This document shows, piece by piece, positions 1-7,788 of a stretch of 41,051 nt of DNA (position 1 is the first letter of the stretch; each line of letters begins with the position of its first letter). Source of the DNA: a virus; IMG/VR virus record IMGVR_UViG_3300003872_000017, positions 1 through 41,051 of that record, one strand, 5' to 3'. Both the position numbers and the translations under genes were made by a program. A model generated the notes under the pieces. That model saw only the letters and a list, made by a program, of their open reading frames with translations, searched no databases and had not been told where the DNA came from.

Positions 1-30
1 CTTAACTTAACTTAACTTAACTTAACTTAA
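1..30. repeat. Left-end pentanucleotide repeat (CTTAA)6
   Basis: Six perfect tandem copies of CTTAA begin at base 1 and stop at base 30, followed by unique sequence. The right end of the window carries the same pentamer in the same orientation (about 15 copies). If the molecule is circular or concatemeric, the two tracts would join into one microsatellite of at least 106 bp. It may be a true terminal repeat or the point where an assembler opened a circular map. The sequence alone cannot decide. Confidence 0.9.
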
Positions 31-147
31 ACCATTTAATTTATTGTTAAGTGTTTATTGGAGACACGACTTGTGGTAAGTAGCCACCAACCCTTAGTAA
101 GTAGCTAAGAAGATAGATAGTACTATATGAATATAAAGGAAAGCAAA

Positions 148-633
148 ATGGCTTTATTCGAAGAAAAGAAAGTAGACAACACATCAGGAATTTATGAGCA
201 ACACAAACTAGAGGAGTTAACTCCAGAAAATGGTTCAAGTATTGGTTTTTATTTAGTTCAAACACCTATGATTGAAGGTGATGATGGTTCTTTTATGGTT
301 TGTAATGGTCTTAAAGTTGATTTAGGTGCTTCTAGTATTGAAGATTTAGTAGCTAGCGCAGAACCAGTTAGTTTTATTCCTAAGTCAATATTACAACAAG
401 ACATTGAAGAAGAAAACTGGAACATTGGACAACTAGCTAGACTTGAAAACTCTAATCGTCCTGGTGACCTAAACAAGAAAGGTAAGAAAACTCGTTACTA
501 CGCTTGGAACATATATATTCAACAAGCTCCGAATGAACTATTGAAACAACTTAAAGCTAAAGTTAATGAGCTAGAAGGTAATACAGTTACTGATGGTGAA
601 CAAACAGCTGGTTCAGCGAAACCAAAGTTGTAA
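148..633 (+). CDS. Hypothetical protein, first gene of the replication operon
   Basis: This 161-residue protein has no fold I recognise with confidence. It opens the operon and ends 3 bp before the DNA polymerase gene, so a DNA-binding or replication accessory role is plausible. The middle is beta-rich in appearance with aromatic and basic residues (KKGKKTRYYAW). The C-terminus is helical, then an unstructured stretch ending KPKL, with no acidic tail of the SSB kind. I chose ATG 148 because AAAGGAAAG lies just upstream; an in-frame ATG at 127 would add seven residues but has no ribosome binding site. A single-strand DNA-binding function would be a guess from position only. Confidence 0.8.
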   Translation: MALFEEKKVDNTSGIYEQHKLEELTPENGSSIGFYLVQTPMIEGDDGSFMVCNGLKVDLGASSIEDLVASAEPVSFIPKSILQQDIEEENWNIGQLARLENSNRPGDLNKKGKKTRYYAWNIYIQQAPNELLKQLKAKVNELEGNTVTDGEQTAGSAKPKL

Positions 634-636
634 CAG

Positions 637-2652
637 ATGTCTAAAATATATAGAGAGAGTTCAATAAACGAACTGATGGAGTTAATTAACCCAGATAAAC
701 CTATATTCTTAGACACAGAGACAAGTAAACTAGGTTCTCAAATTCGTTTGGTACAATGTTACCAGACGGATTGGGACCAGGTTTTATTGTTTGATACTAC
801 TAAGGTATCACTACTAGGTTTATGGGCTGTATTACAGGACAAACACTTAGTAGGTCATAATTTAGGTTATGATTTAAACTGTTTTAAGAGAGACTTACCT
901 AAAGGTGTTTACAGCGTACCATCTAATTGGGAAGATACATTTTATATGGCTAGACTAGCTTTTCCAGAATGGCAAAAATATTCTTTAGATGTTTGTTTAA
1001 CTAATGTTATGGGATATGACCCATACGCTAAAGAGGGCTTAAACAAGAAAACCTTACAGATGTCCTTTGAGAGGATTATGGTTAAAGGTACTTACATAGA
1101 AGGTCCAGAAGGCTTACGAGATATAACAGAGGAACAATTACTATATGCTAGTATTGATGTTTATGAACTTCCTAAATTATATGATGCTGTGGTATTATAT
1201 ACAGACGACATTAACCATACATTAGATAAGCTAACAATAGAACACGGTATGGAACTAGCTGACGGTGGTATGCCTATTGATGAAGATAGACTTAGTGTTA
1301 TGGAAGAGTCTTACTACACAACTATAGCTGATATAGACAAACAGTTACCGGTTGGATTTAATGTAAATAGTTATATGCAGGTTAGAAGGCTACTAGGTAC
1401 ACAACTAAGTAGCGATGAAGTATCACTAGCTATTATGAAAGCTAGACCTGGTGGATTAACAGACTTATGGTTTAGACTTAAAATGACTAACGGTAAATTT
1501 CCTAAAGCAGCATATAAAGCGTTAGAAGAAGGTAAAATTAAATGTGAGTTAAGAGAGTTTGGTGTTCCTCATAAGCTAACAGACTTAGGTGAAGTAACGA
1601 GCAATAGACAATTAGTTTATTATCAAGAGATAGATTATGAAGATACTCCAGAAGTTAGAGTTTATGCCGACTTAGTTATAAAAAAGAGAAAAGCTTTAAA
1701 GCGTTTAAACTTTGTTTCTAGAGCTAGGGCTAATGTATTAGAGGATGGAAGACTACATCCTACTTTAAGTCCTCACGCTATATCTGGGCGTGTTCAACAA
1801 CAAGATGAAAATCTAACACAGTATCCTAGAGATATGAAGACTATGTTTGGCTTAGGTACTAACAGTGGTAAAGTTCTTGTTTATGCCGATTACTCACAAT
1901 TAGAGTTAAGAACTATTTGCGCTATATTGCCAGAACGAAATATGGAACAAGCTTATCGTAAAGGTATTGACTTACATACATTTACAGCAGAGAAACTTAC
2001 CTTAGATGAGTCTCAACTACCTATTGGTATGGGTAAGCGTAACGTAGCTAAGATGTGTAACTTTCTAAACTTATATGGTGGTGGCGTAACTAACTTCCAG
2101 AATGTTGTTACCAAGTTTGCTGGTGTTTGGCTAGAGGAAGATTTAGTTAAACAAGTAACTAGGGACTGGTTTGCGGGTTTCTCGGATATCGCAACTTGGC
2201 ATAAAAAGAATAGTTCCAATAAGAGTAAGATGGACCATACAGTATTAGGTAGACGATACAAAGCCGATATAGTTACAGACTTAAACAACATCAGAGTATC
2301 CGGTAGTGGTGCAGAAGTAGCTAAATTAGCTATGCACTATATTTATAAATATCTCATACCTAAATATAAAGGTTCTGTTAGAGCTTTAAACTTTGTGCAT
2401 GATAGTTTTGTCTTAGAGTGTCCGGAAGACCCAACTATATATAAACAAGTAGCTAGGGATTTAGGTATCTGTATGTTTATGGGTTGGAAAGAAGCTATGA
2501 TTACTGCGGCGATACCTGATTTACCTATGCCTGTAAATGTTAGAGTAGGTACAAACTGGGGTGATATAGAACACGATATATTTGACTATGAAACAGATAT
2601 AGTGTGTTCTTATGAAGATGATTTAGAGGAGATGTTAAATGAACGCACATAA
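637..2652 (+). CDS. Family A DNA polymerase with 3'-5' exonuclease
   Basis: Replicative DNA polymerase of 671 aa, the size range of T7-type enzymes. The N-terminal DEDD proofreading domain shows DTET at about residue 26, GHNLGYDLNCF (Exo II) and a YASIDVYELPKLYD block (Exo III). The polymerase domain has motif A DYSQLELR at about 418, motif B RNVAKMCNFLNLYGGG from about 468 (with the Phe typical of Pol I rather than Tyr), and motif C NFVHDSF at about 587. Motif C reads HDS where most family members have HDE, so the second acidic residue is replaced. It begins 3 bp after the upstream stop and overlaps the next gene, consistent with one transcript. Function is very likely; the effect of the HDS variant is unknown. 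Confidence 0.96.
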   Translation: MSKIYRESSINELMELINPDKPIFLDTETSKLGSQIRLVQCYQTDWDQVLLFDTTKVSLLGLWAVLQDKHLVGHNLGYDLNCFKRDLPKGVYSVPSNWEDTFYMARLAFPEWQKYSLDVCLTNVMGYDPYAKEGLNKKTLQMSFERIMVKGTYIEGPEGLRDITEEQLLYASIDVYELPKLYDAVVLYTDDINHTLDKLTIEHGMELADGGMPIDEDRLSVMEESYYTTIADIDKQLPVGFNVNSYMQVRRLLGTQLSSDEVSLAIMKARPGGLTDLWFRLKMTNGKFPKAAYKALEEGKIKCELREFGVPHKLTDLGEVTSNRQLVYYQEIDYEDTPEVRVYADLVIKKRKALKRLNFVSRARANVLEDGRLHPTLSPHAISGRVQQQDENLTQYPRDMKTMFGLGTNSGKVLVYADYSQLELRTICAILPERNMEQAYRKGIDLHTFTAEKLTLDESQLPIGMGKRNVAKMCNFLNLYGGGVTNFQNVVTKFAGVWLEEDLVKQVTRDWFAGFSDIATWHKKNSSNKSKMDHTVLGRRYKADIVTDLNNIRVSGSGAEVAKLAMHYIYKYLIPKYKGSVRALNFVHDSFVLECPEDPTIYKQVARDLGICMFMGWKEAMITAAIPDLPMPVNVRVGTNWGDIEHDIFDYETDIVCSYEDDLEEMLNERT

Positions 2653-2875
2653 TAACGGAGGCCCTACCGATTACTATGATTTAGATAGTAATTGGACTGG
2701 TGTTGGCGATATAATAGACGCTCGAAATATGAGCTTTAATCAAGGTAACATACTTAAAGTAGCTTTTTGCTTTAATGTAGGTCGTCACGAAGCTACAAAC
2801 GAAGTTCGTGAATTGAATAAAGTTATATATTACGCACAACGAGAATTAGCTAGGTTATCTAATGGAACTAGTTGA
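2639..2875 (+). CDS. DUF3310-like protein (T7 gp1.7 nucleotide kinase family)
   Basis: A 78-residue protein that starts inside the end of the polymerase gene, with GAGGAG just upstream as ribosome binding site. The central block (MSFNQGNILKVAFCFNVGR followed by RELNKVIYYAQRELARL) matches the usual DUF3310 pattern of SFxxGNxxKYxxR and a C-terminal helix with spaced Lys and Tyr. In T7 this family includes gp1.7, a nucleotide kinase. Phage members are normally found in early or replication operons, as here. The assignment rests on motif recognition; enzyme activity is not shown by the sequence. Confidence 0.75.
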   Translation: MNAHNNGGPTDYYDLDSNWTGVGDIIDARNMSFNQGNILKVAFCFNVGRHEATNEVRELNKVIYYAQRELARLSNGTS

Positions 2876-3050
2876 AGAGAGTAAACGATACACAATAAGT
2901 GTATCGGAAAAAGAGTATGAGTTTATTAAATGGTGTATAGATAATAAAGATAATATTGATATAGTTAAAACACCGCTAAATTTAAAAACAGCTAGTAGTA
3001 AGATAACCAAGAGACTACCTAACCCATCTGATGATGAAATACCTTTTTAG
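2862..3050 (+). CDS. Small protein with SSB-like acidic C-terminal tip (DDEIPF)
   Basis: A 62-residue protein overlapping the previous gene by 14 bp. Its last nine residues, NPSDDEIPF, closely resemble the conserved tip of bacterial single-strand DNA-binding protein (DDDIPF in E. coli), the peptide that docks exonuclease I, RecQ, PriA, RecO and other partners. The rest (about 50 aa, mixed helix and charged) is too short for a standard OB fold. It lies between the polymerase and exonuclease genes. It could be a mimic or recruiter that captures host SSB-binding proteins, or the tail of a split SSB system. The motif is directly visible; the role is inference. Confidence 0.8.
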   Translation: MELVEESKRYTISVSEKEYEFIKWCIDNKDNIDIVKTPLNLKTASSKITKRLPNPSDDEIPF

Positions 3051-3058
3051 GATTACTT

Positions 3059-4006
3059 ATGGAAGAAACAAAAGTCGAACGAAAGATTGATACAATAGGT
3101 GGTTTAGAATTTAAACCTGATACAAGTAGTATGATAGCTACTATAGATGCAGATACAGTTGCCTATGCTACAGCTAGTGTATGTGAAGCGGGTGATGATG
3201 AAGCAGGTTATACATTAGACTTAGAATATGCTTTAGAAGAAGCTATTAGTAGAGTAGAAACTATTAAAGAGGCTACAGGCTGTAAAGATGTAGAGTTACA
3301 TTTTACAGGTGGTAAAAACTTTAGATTTACGCTCACTGGTGATTATAAAGCCAACAGAAAAGGTAGTAGGTCTCCCGCTGGTCTTTACGATTTAAAACTA
3401 GAGATGTTAAAACATTATAAAGGTGCTATGCATACGGATGTTGAAGCTGATGATTATGTAGCTTACCAAAAGAAATATTGGGCTGATAAATACATAGTAT
3501 GTTCACCTGATAAAGATGTTTATAATGGAGTTGAAGGTGTAAACTTTAACTACTTCAAACGAGCTAAAGGTAAGTTCATTAAGGAAGACATACCTATGAA
3601 GTGGATTAATACTTCAAAGGAAGAAGCTTTGTATTGGGTGTATATGCAAGCATTAATGGGTGATAGTACAGATGGTATTAAAGGTGTACCTAGATGTGGT
3701 CCAGCTAAAGCACTAGATATTTTGTGTCCTAGTTTAAAACAATCTATTAAAGATTATAAAACAGCTTACAAAGAAGAGCATAAAAAGTCCATAGCTGGTG
3801 ATAAGGTATGGTCGTTAATAGTTAAACCTAATAATCTACTAACTACACAATCTATAGATGAGGTTAGACTATGGGAAAAAGTTGTTGATGCTTATGAGTC
3901 AGCTGGCTTAACAGAGAAAGATGCTATACTAACTATGCGTCTCGTTAGTATGAACCAAATGAATAAGGATGGAGGTATAGAATTATGGACATCACCAATA
4001 AAGTAG
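3059..4006 (+). CDS. 5'-3' exonuclease (FEN/PIN family)
   Basis: 315 residues with the metal-binding pattern of phage flap/5' exonucleases. An early Asp pair occurs in IDADTVAYA, then GDYKANRKGSR (helical arch entry), DVEADDYVAY (the clustered acidic motif), CSPDKDVYN, and the helix-hairpin-helix region MGDSTDGIKGVPRCGPAKA. It would remove RNA primers and degrade DNA, as T7 gp6 or T5 D15 do. It starts 8 bp after the previous stop and its 3' end overlaps the next gene by 22 bp, so translation is probably coupled. All catalytic carboxylates expected for the family appear to be present. Confidence 0.93.
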   Translation: MEETKVERKIDTIGGLEFKPDTSSMIATIDADTVAYATASVCEAGDDEAGYTLDLEYALEEAISRVETIKEATGCKDVELHFTGGKNFRFTLTGDYKANRKGSRSPAGLYDLKLEMLKHYKGAMHTDVEADDYVAYQKKYWADKYIVCSPDKDVYNGVEGVNFNYFKRAKGKFIKEDIPMKWINTSKEEALYWVYMQALMGDSTDGIKGVPRCGPAKALDILCPSLKQSIKDYKTAYKEEHKKSIAGDKVWSLIVKPNNLLTTQSIDEVRLWEKVVDAYESAGLTEKDAILTMRLVSMNQMNKDGGIELWTSPIK

Positions 4007-4353
4007 AGATAGACGAAACAGAAGCTTACAAAAGACTACTTAGAAAGATACCTAATAATAAGTATAGCCGATTAGTTACAATAGGTAGAGGTGGGTTAGG
4101 TGTTATACAACGCATAGCTTATACCTTAGATGTACCGGTTGTAGTTATTCAACATAAGACCGAGTTGTCGGAACTATCCAAGTATGATTTATTCGTGGAT
4201 GATATAGTGTGTAGTGGCGATACTATCGGTAGATTACCTAGGAATGTCGATGTAGCTACATTAGTATATCGCAAAGGTGCTTTATATAAGCCAACATATT
4301 ACGGTACTTTTTATGAAGGTAATGAGTACATTAAATTTAGCTGGGAGGTTTAA
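3985..4353 (+). CDS. Phosphoribosyltransferase-like protein
   Basis: 122 residues with the hallmark PRPP-binding motif LFVDDIVCSGDTI at about residues 69-81 (type I phosphoribosyltransferase pattern VDDI-xx-SG-xT). A preceding glycine-rich loop, TIGRGGLGV (32-40), corresponds to the pyrophosphate loop. Family members join a base to PRPP to make a nucleotide. The protein is shorter than cellular hypoxanthine or xanthine enzymes and has no clear hood domain, so the base cannot be told. It starts inside the exonuclease gene and ends right at the MazG start, on the transcript that makes preQ0. A role in handling guanine or deazaguanine bases is an attractive inference, not an observation. Confidence 0.85.
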   Translation: MDITNKVEIDETEAYKRLLRKIPNNKYSRLVTIGRGGLGVIQRIAYTLDVPVVVIQHKTELSELSKYDLFVDDIVCSGDTIGRLPRNVDVATLVYRKGALYKPTYYGTFYEGNEYIKFSWEV

Positions 4354-4848
4354 ATGAAAACATTAACTAAGTACGAAGAACTAACGATACAGTGGGCAAA
4401 GGATAGGCGTATTATACCTAACGCTACATCAGCTACGCAAACACTAAAGTTAGTTTCCGAGGTTGGTGAGCTAGCAGATAACATAAATAAAGGTCGTGAT
4501 GTTAAAGATGATATTGGTGACTGCCTAGTTTGTCTTACCAATATAGCTGCGTTAGAAGGTACTAATTTAACGGAATGTTGGGCTAAAGCTTATAACGATA
4601 TAAAAGATAGAACCGGGTATATGACTCCAGAAGGTTGTTTTATCAAAGATGGTGACGATATTATAACCGGTGTTACTAGATTTGATAACGAACTACACAT
4701 TAATTTTAAAGCGAGTCAAGCTAAAGTTGTTCGTACGGTAGAACCTACGAAACTAGTGGAAGACTTAACAGACTTGTTTAGAGGTAAAACTTTAAAACAA
4801 TTAACAACATTTTTAATAGAAAAAGGATATATAGATGAAAGTAACTAA
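4354..4848 (+). CDS. MazG-like nucleotide pyrophosphohydrolase
   Basis: 164 residues. The N-terminal half has the MazG/all-alpha NTP-PPase metal motif: VSEVGELAD (E36 and E39) followed by DDIGDCLVCLTNIA (acidic residues about 52-56). A further helix, ECWAKAYNDIKDRTG, resembles the third motif. Such enzymes hydrolyse (d)NTPs to monophosphates. The remaining 70 residues form an additional domain I do not recognise. The ribosome binding site TGGGAGG overlaps the end of the phosphoribosyltransferase gene, and the 3' end overlaps queD. It may clear canonical or aberrant nucleotides, or shift host alarmone levels as suggested for other phage MazG proteins. Confidence 0.88.
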   Translation: MKTLTKYEELTIQWAKDRRIIPNATSATQTLKLVSEVGELADNINKGRDVKDDIGDCLVCLTNIAALEGTNLTECWAKAYNDIKDRTGYMTPEGCFIKDGDDIITGVTRFDNELHINFKASQAKVVRTVEPTKLVEDLTDLFRGKTLKQLTTFLIEKGYIDESN

Positions 4849-5305
4849 ACAGTTTAAGATGGAGATAGCACATAGATTAACTAGTAGTTATTCCAAGAGA
4901 TGCCAAAGTATTCACGGACACAGTTATCTAATGGAGGTAACACTAGAGAGTGAAGACCTAAATGCAGATGGAATGGTTATGGACTTCGGAGAGGTTAAAG
5001 ATAGAATGAACCATTTCTTTGACGCTTTTGACCATACATATGTTATTTTTAAAGATGATGTAACGCTACCATTCTTCTTAGGTATTGAAGCGCAAATACA
5101 TAACAGAATGATGGTTGTAGATTATAACCCTACAGCTGAAAATATGGCTTATCACGCTTTTAGAGCTTTAGTAGAAAATAACCTACCTGTAGAAAGTGTT
5201 AGAGTGCAAGAGACATTAACTGGTTGGGCTGTAGCTGAAAGACTAAAACCATTCATAGGTGAAGATATAACCTACTATAATATAGCTGGGCGAAACAATG
5301 CCTAG
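4835..5305 (+). CDS. queD: 6-carboxy-5,6,7,8-tetrahydropterin synthase
   Basis: QueD makes 6-carboxytetrahydropterin from dihydroneopterin triphosphate, the second step from GTP to preQ0. The 156-residue protein carries the zinc ligands H13 (EIAHRL), H27 and H29 (SIHGHSY), the catalytic Cys23 (KRCQSIHGH), a later FDHTYVI His-Asp segment, and a C-terminal glutamate block, QETLTGWAV. Length is a little above the usual 120-150 aa. It overlaps MazG by 14 bp and queE by 8 bp, indicating coupled translation with the rest of the pathway. Confidence 0.95.
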   Translation: MKVTKQFKMEIAHRLTSSYSKRCQSIHGHSYLMEVTLESEDLNADGMVMDFGEVKDRMNHFFDAFDHTYVIFKDDVTLPFFLGIEAQIHNRMMVVDYNPTAENMAYHAFRALVENNLPVESVRVQETLTGWAVAERLKPFIGEDITYYNIAGRNNA

Positions 5306-5912
5306 TTATCATATTGTAGAAACTTTTTATAGTATTCAAGGTGAAGGAAAGTATGCAGGTACTGCAGCTTTCTTTATAAGATTTTTTGGTTGTAATCTAA
5401 CTTGTAACTTTGGGAATGGTTTTGTATGTGATGATACAGCCCATTCAAATAATAAACTAGTTGTATCATATACAGCCGAAGAGTTAGTTAATAAGGCTGA
5501 ATTAGTTGGCGCTAAGCACATTGTATTAACGGGTGGTGAGCTTAGCTTAGGTAATGTAAATCCATTAATAGAAGCTTTACAAGAAGCTGGTATGTTTGTC
5601 CAAGTAGAAACTAACGGTAATAATTATGACGCTATAAAGTTAGCTAATTATATTACATATAGTCCAAAAGGTGCTTTTTCTGATGACGCACCTGTTATGA
5701 AAGAAGGGTTTCACGAATTAAAACTATTAGCTGGTGTACATAAACCTATTACATCTAATGAATGGGTTTTTGTTAAGAATAAGTATATACAACCAATAGG
5801 TAATGAACATACTTGGGATATGGATAATGTAAACTATTGTATTGAGTTTGTAAAAGCTAACCCTAGTTGGAAACTATCTCTACAAACACAGAAAGTAATG
5901 GAGATCAGATAA
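5298..5912 (+). CDS. queE: 7-carboxy-7-deazaguanine synthase (radical SAM)
   Basis: QueE converts 6-carboxytetrahydropterin to 7-carboxy-7-deazaguanine. The N-terminus VETFYSIQGEGKYAGTAAFF is characteristic of the family. The cluster-binding cysteines are C32, C36 and C44, i.e. CX3CX7C rather than the radical SAM standard CX3CX2C, because of a short GNGFV insertion before the third Cys. TGGE follows at about residue 78 as the SAM-binding motif (TGGEL rather than TGGEP), and ETNG is present near 110. Length (204 aa) is normal for the family. The stop codon overlaps the start of the next gene (TAATG). Confidence 0.94.
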   Translation: MPSYHIVETFYSIQGEGKYAGTAAFFIRFFGCNLTCNFGNGFVCDDTAHSNNKLVVSYTAEELVNKAELVGAKHIVLTGGELSLGNVNPLIEALQEAGMFVQVETNGNNYDAIKLANYITYSPKGAFSDDAPVMKEGFHELKLLAGVHKPITSNEWVFVKNKYIQPIGNEHTWDMDNVNYCIEFVKANPSWKLSLQTQKVMEIR

Positions 5913-6571
5913 TGCATTTTATGCATATAGCGCCAACTAACTTAATGCCTTTTATGGATAAGCACTACAATAAAGGTTTTAATATGCTGCTAACGCACCT
6001 GGTTTTACAAAACGAAGACTACGCTAAGACAGCTAGGGAGTTGGATGGTGTTAAATATTTAGACAACTCATTTTTCGAGTTGGGTTATTCTTTACCTACA
6101 GCAGACTTATTACACGCAGCCGAAGTAGTGAAAGCTACTACAATTATATGTAAAGATGGTACTACAGACGGTTTAGGTTCGTACAAGGAATCAGGCTATT
6201 CTGTTATGTGTATTCCTAAAACAATAGCTCAACTGCAAAGTATGCTTGATAACAAAGATATAGACTTAGTGGGTCTTAGTTATATACACTTTGTAAATAG
6301 GTTTAATACACTAGATATTGTTACACTACCTAAAGAACCTAAAATACATATACTCGGTATGCGTAGAGCTGAGGAATTACAGCAAGCTAAAGCGTGCAAG
6401 AAACATATCGTGTCTTGGGATACATCGGCAGCTGTATGGCAAGGACACTTAGGTAATAGTTTATCTAGTAATCCACCTAAAAATACTACACCTGTTGATT
6501 TTACAGCAAAATTAGAGTGGAATCTTCTTATGGAAGATAATATAAAATTTATTAAGGAGCAATTAAAATGA
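5912..6571 (+). CDS. dpdA: DpdA-like DNA transglycosylase (TGT superfamily), candidate
   Basis: 219 residues from ATG 5912, chosen because GGAGATCAGATA precedes it and the ATG overlaps the queE stop; an upstream in-frame ATG at 5867 has no such site. The protein has beta-alpha spacing fitting a small TIM barrel. Motifs recalling phage DpdA/TGT-like proteins are LDNSFFELG (D51, E57), CKDGTTDG (D82), GLSYIH near 121, HILGM near 147 and SWDTSAAVW near 168. DpdA enzymes exchange guanine in DNA for preQ0. Its position between queE and queC, with overlaps on both sides, strongly supports the role. It is shorter than cellular TGT and most DpdA1 proteins, so the subfamily is uncertain. Confidence 0.82.
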   Translation: MHFMHIAPTNLMPFMDKHYNKGFNMLLTHLVLQNEDYAKTARELDGVKYLDNSFFELGYSLPTADLLHAAEVVKATTIICKDGTTDGLGSYKESGYSVMCIPKTIAQLQSMLDNKDIDLVGLSYIHFVNRFNTLDIVTLPKEPKIHILGMRRAEELQQAKACKKHIVSWDTSAAVWQGHLGNSLSSNPPKNTTPVDFTAKLEWNLLMEDNIKFIKEQLK

Positions 6572-7227
6572 AAGATACATTACTAATATATAGCGGTGGT
6601 TTAGACAGTAGTAGTGCTTTATATATCTATAAAAATAAGATAGCTTTAGCCGCTAGCTTTAACTACGGTTCAAGACATAACGAACAAGAGATTAAGAGAG
6701 CTAAACTAAATTGTGAGCTACTAAACATAGAGCATATAGTTATTAATATGCAGGAGGCTTTTAGTGGTATTGAGAGTGCTTTAACAGATACAACTAAGGC
6801 TATACCAGAAGGTCATTATGAAAGTGATGGGATGAAAAGTACAGTTGTTCCATTTCGTAATAGTATTATGTTATCTGTAGCTACGGGTATTGCTGATAGT
6901 AGAGGTTTAAAAGGTGTTATGTTAGGTAGTCATTCTGGTGACCACGCTGTATACCCTGATTGTACACCTGAATTTAATGCTGGTATGCGTGCAGCTATGA
7001 TAATGGGTACAGATAATAAAGTTGAACTATTTACACCTTTTATGAACCTAGATAAGAAAGAAGTAGCTAAACTAGGTGTAGAAGCTGGAATGAAACCTGA
7101 CCTAACATATAGTTGTTATAAAGGTGGTGAAGAACAATGTGGTGTATGTAGCACTTGTGTTGAGAGAAGATGGGCTCTTGGAGAGTTATCTGATGAAGAA
7201 GTTAAAGGAATGAAAGATGAAAATTAG
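6568..7227 (+). CDS. queC: 7-cyano-7-deazaguanine (preQ0) synthase
   Basis: QueC uses ATP and ammonia to turn 7-carboxy-7-deazaguanine into preQ0. The ATP-pyrophosphatase loop SGGLDS is at residues 9-14. The zinc site near the C-terminus has four cysteines (C183, C191, C194, C197 in CYKGGEEQCGVCSTC). The 219-aa length is standard and there is no fused glutamine amidotransferase (Gat) domain. In phages Gat-QueC marks G+ (archaeosine) synthesis, so its absence points to dPreQ0 or another non-archaeosine product. Overlaps: ATGA with the gene before, 11 bp with folE after. Confidence 0.96.
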   Translation: MKDTLLIYSGGLDSSSALYIYKNKIALAASFNYGSRHNEQEIKRAKLNCELLNIEHIVINMQEAFSGIESALTDTTKAIPEGHYESDGMKSTVVPFRNSIMLSVATGIADSRGLKGVMLGSHSGDHAVYPDCTPEFNAGMRAAMIMGTDNKVELFTPFMNLDKKEVAKLGVEAGMKPDLTYSCYKGGEEQCGVCSTCVERRWALGELSDEEVKGMKDEN

Positions 7228-7783
7228 TAGAGATGAAGCTGTAGAAGCGATGGAAAAAGTAATTAGCTATATAGCTAAAGATGGTAGAGATGAACATACA
7301 GAAGGTACAGCCCTTAGATATATTAAAGCTTGGGATAATGATTGGGCTGAGGGTTATGACTACGAGATGAAGTTTACCACATTTAATGGTGATGGTACAG
7401 ACCAGATGGTAGTAGAACTAGATATTCCTGTCATTAGCCACTGCTCCCATCACCTAGCTCCTATTATGGGTGTATGTCACATAGCTTATATTCCAGGTGA
7501 AAGAATTGTAGGTTTAAGTAAACTAAACAGAACAGTTGAAAAGTTTGCGCGCAGACTCCAAGTACAAGAGAGACTAACTACACAGATTGCTGAAGACCTA
7601 CAGAGATTACTAAAACCTAAAGGTGTTGGTGTTCAGATTGTAGCTGAACATATGTGTGTATCTAGTAGAGGTGTTAGACATCACGGAGCTAGGACAGTTA
7701 CAACAAAACTAACGGGTATGTTTTTAGATAAACCTAGTGTTAAAGATGAATTTATAGCTACTATAAACAGTCATTCAAAGTAG
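7217..7783 (+). CDS. folE: GTP cyclohydrolase I
   Basis: FolE opens the pathway by converting GTP to dihydroneopterin triphosphate, the substrate of QueD. The 188-residue protein has the zinc and catalytic motif SHCSHHLAP (C76, H78, H79) and the second zinc ligand in AEHMCVSSRGV (C147, with H145). It also has the signature GLSKLNRTVEKFARRLQVQE. The usual EHH is SHH here; otherwise the family core is intact. It starts within the queC 3' end with AAAGGA upstream. Supplying folE in the phage suggests that host GTP cyclohydrolase flux is limiting for full-genome modification. Confidence 0.96.
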   Translation: MKISRDEAVEAMEKVISYIAKDGRDEHTEGTALRYIKAWDNDWAEGYDYEMKFTTFNGDGTDQMVVELDIPVISHCSHHLAPIMGVCHIAYIPGERIVGLSKLNRTVEKFARRLQVQERLTTQIAEDLQRLLKPKGVGVQIVAEHMCVSSRGVRHHGARTVTTKLTGMFLDKPSVKDEFIATINSHSK

Positions 7784-7788
7784 CTAGT

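Noticed and set aside
2013-2291. Open frame on the minus strand inside the polymerase gene
   Set aside because: It lies fully opposite a polymerase coding region with clear motifs, has no ribosome site, and encodes a composition typical of antisense frames.
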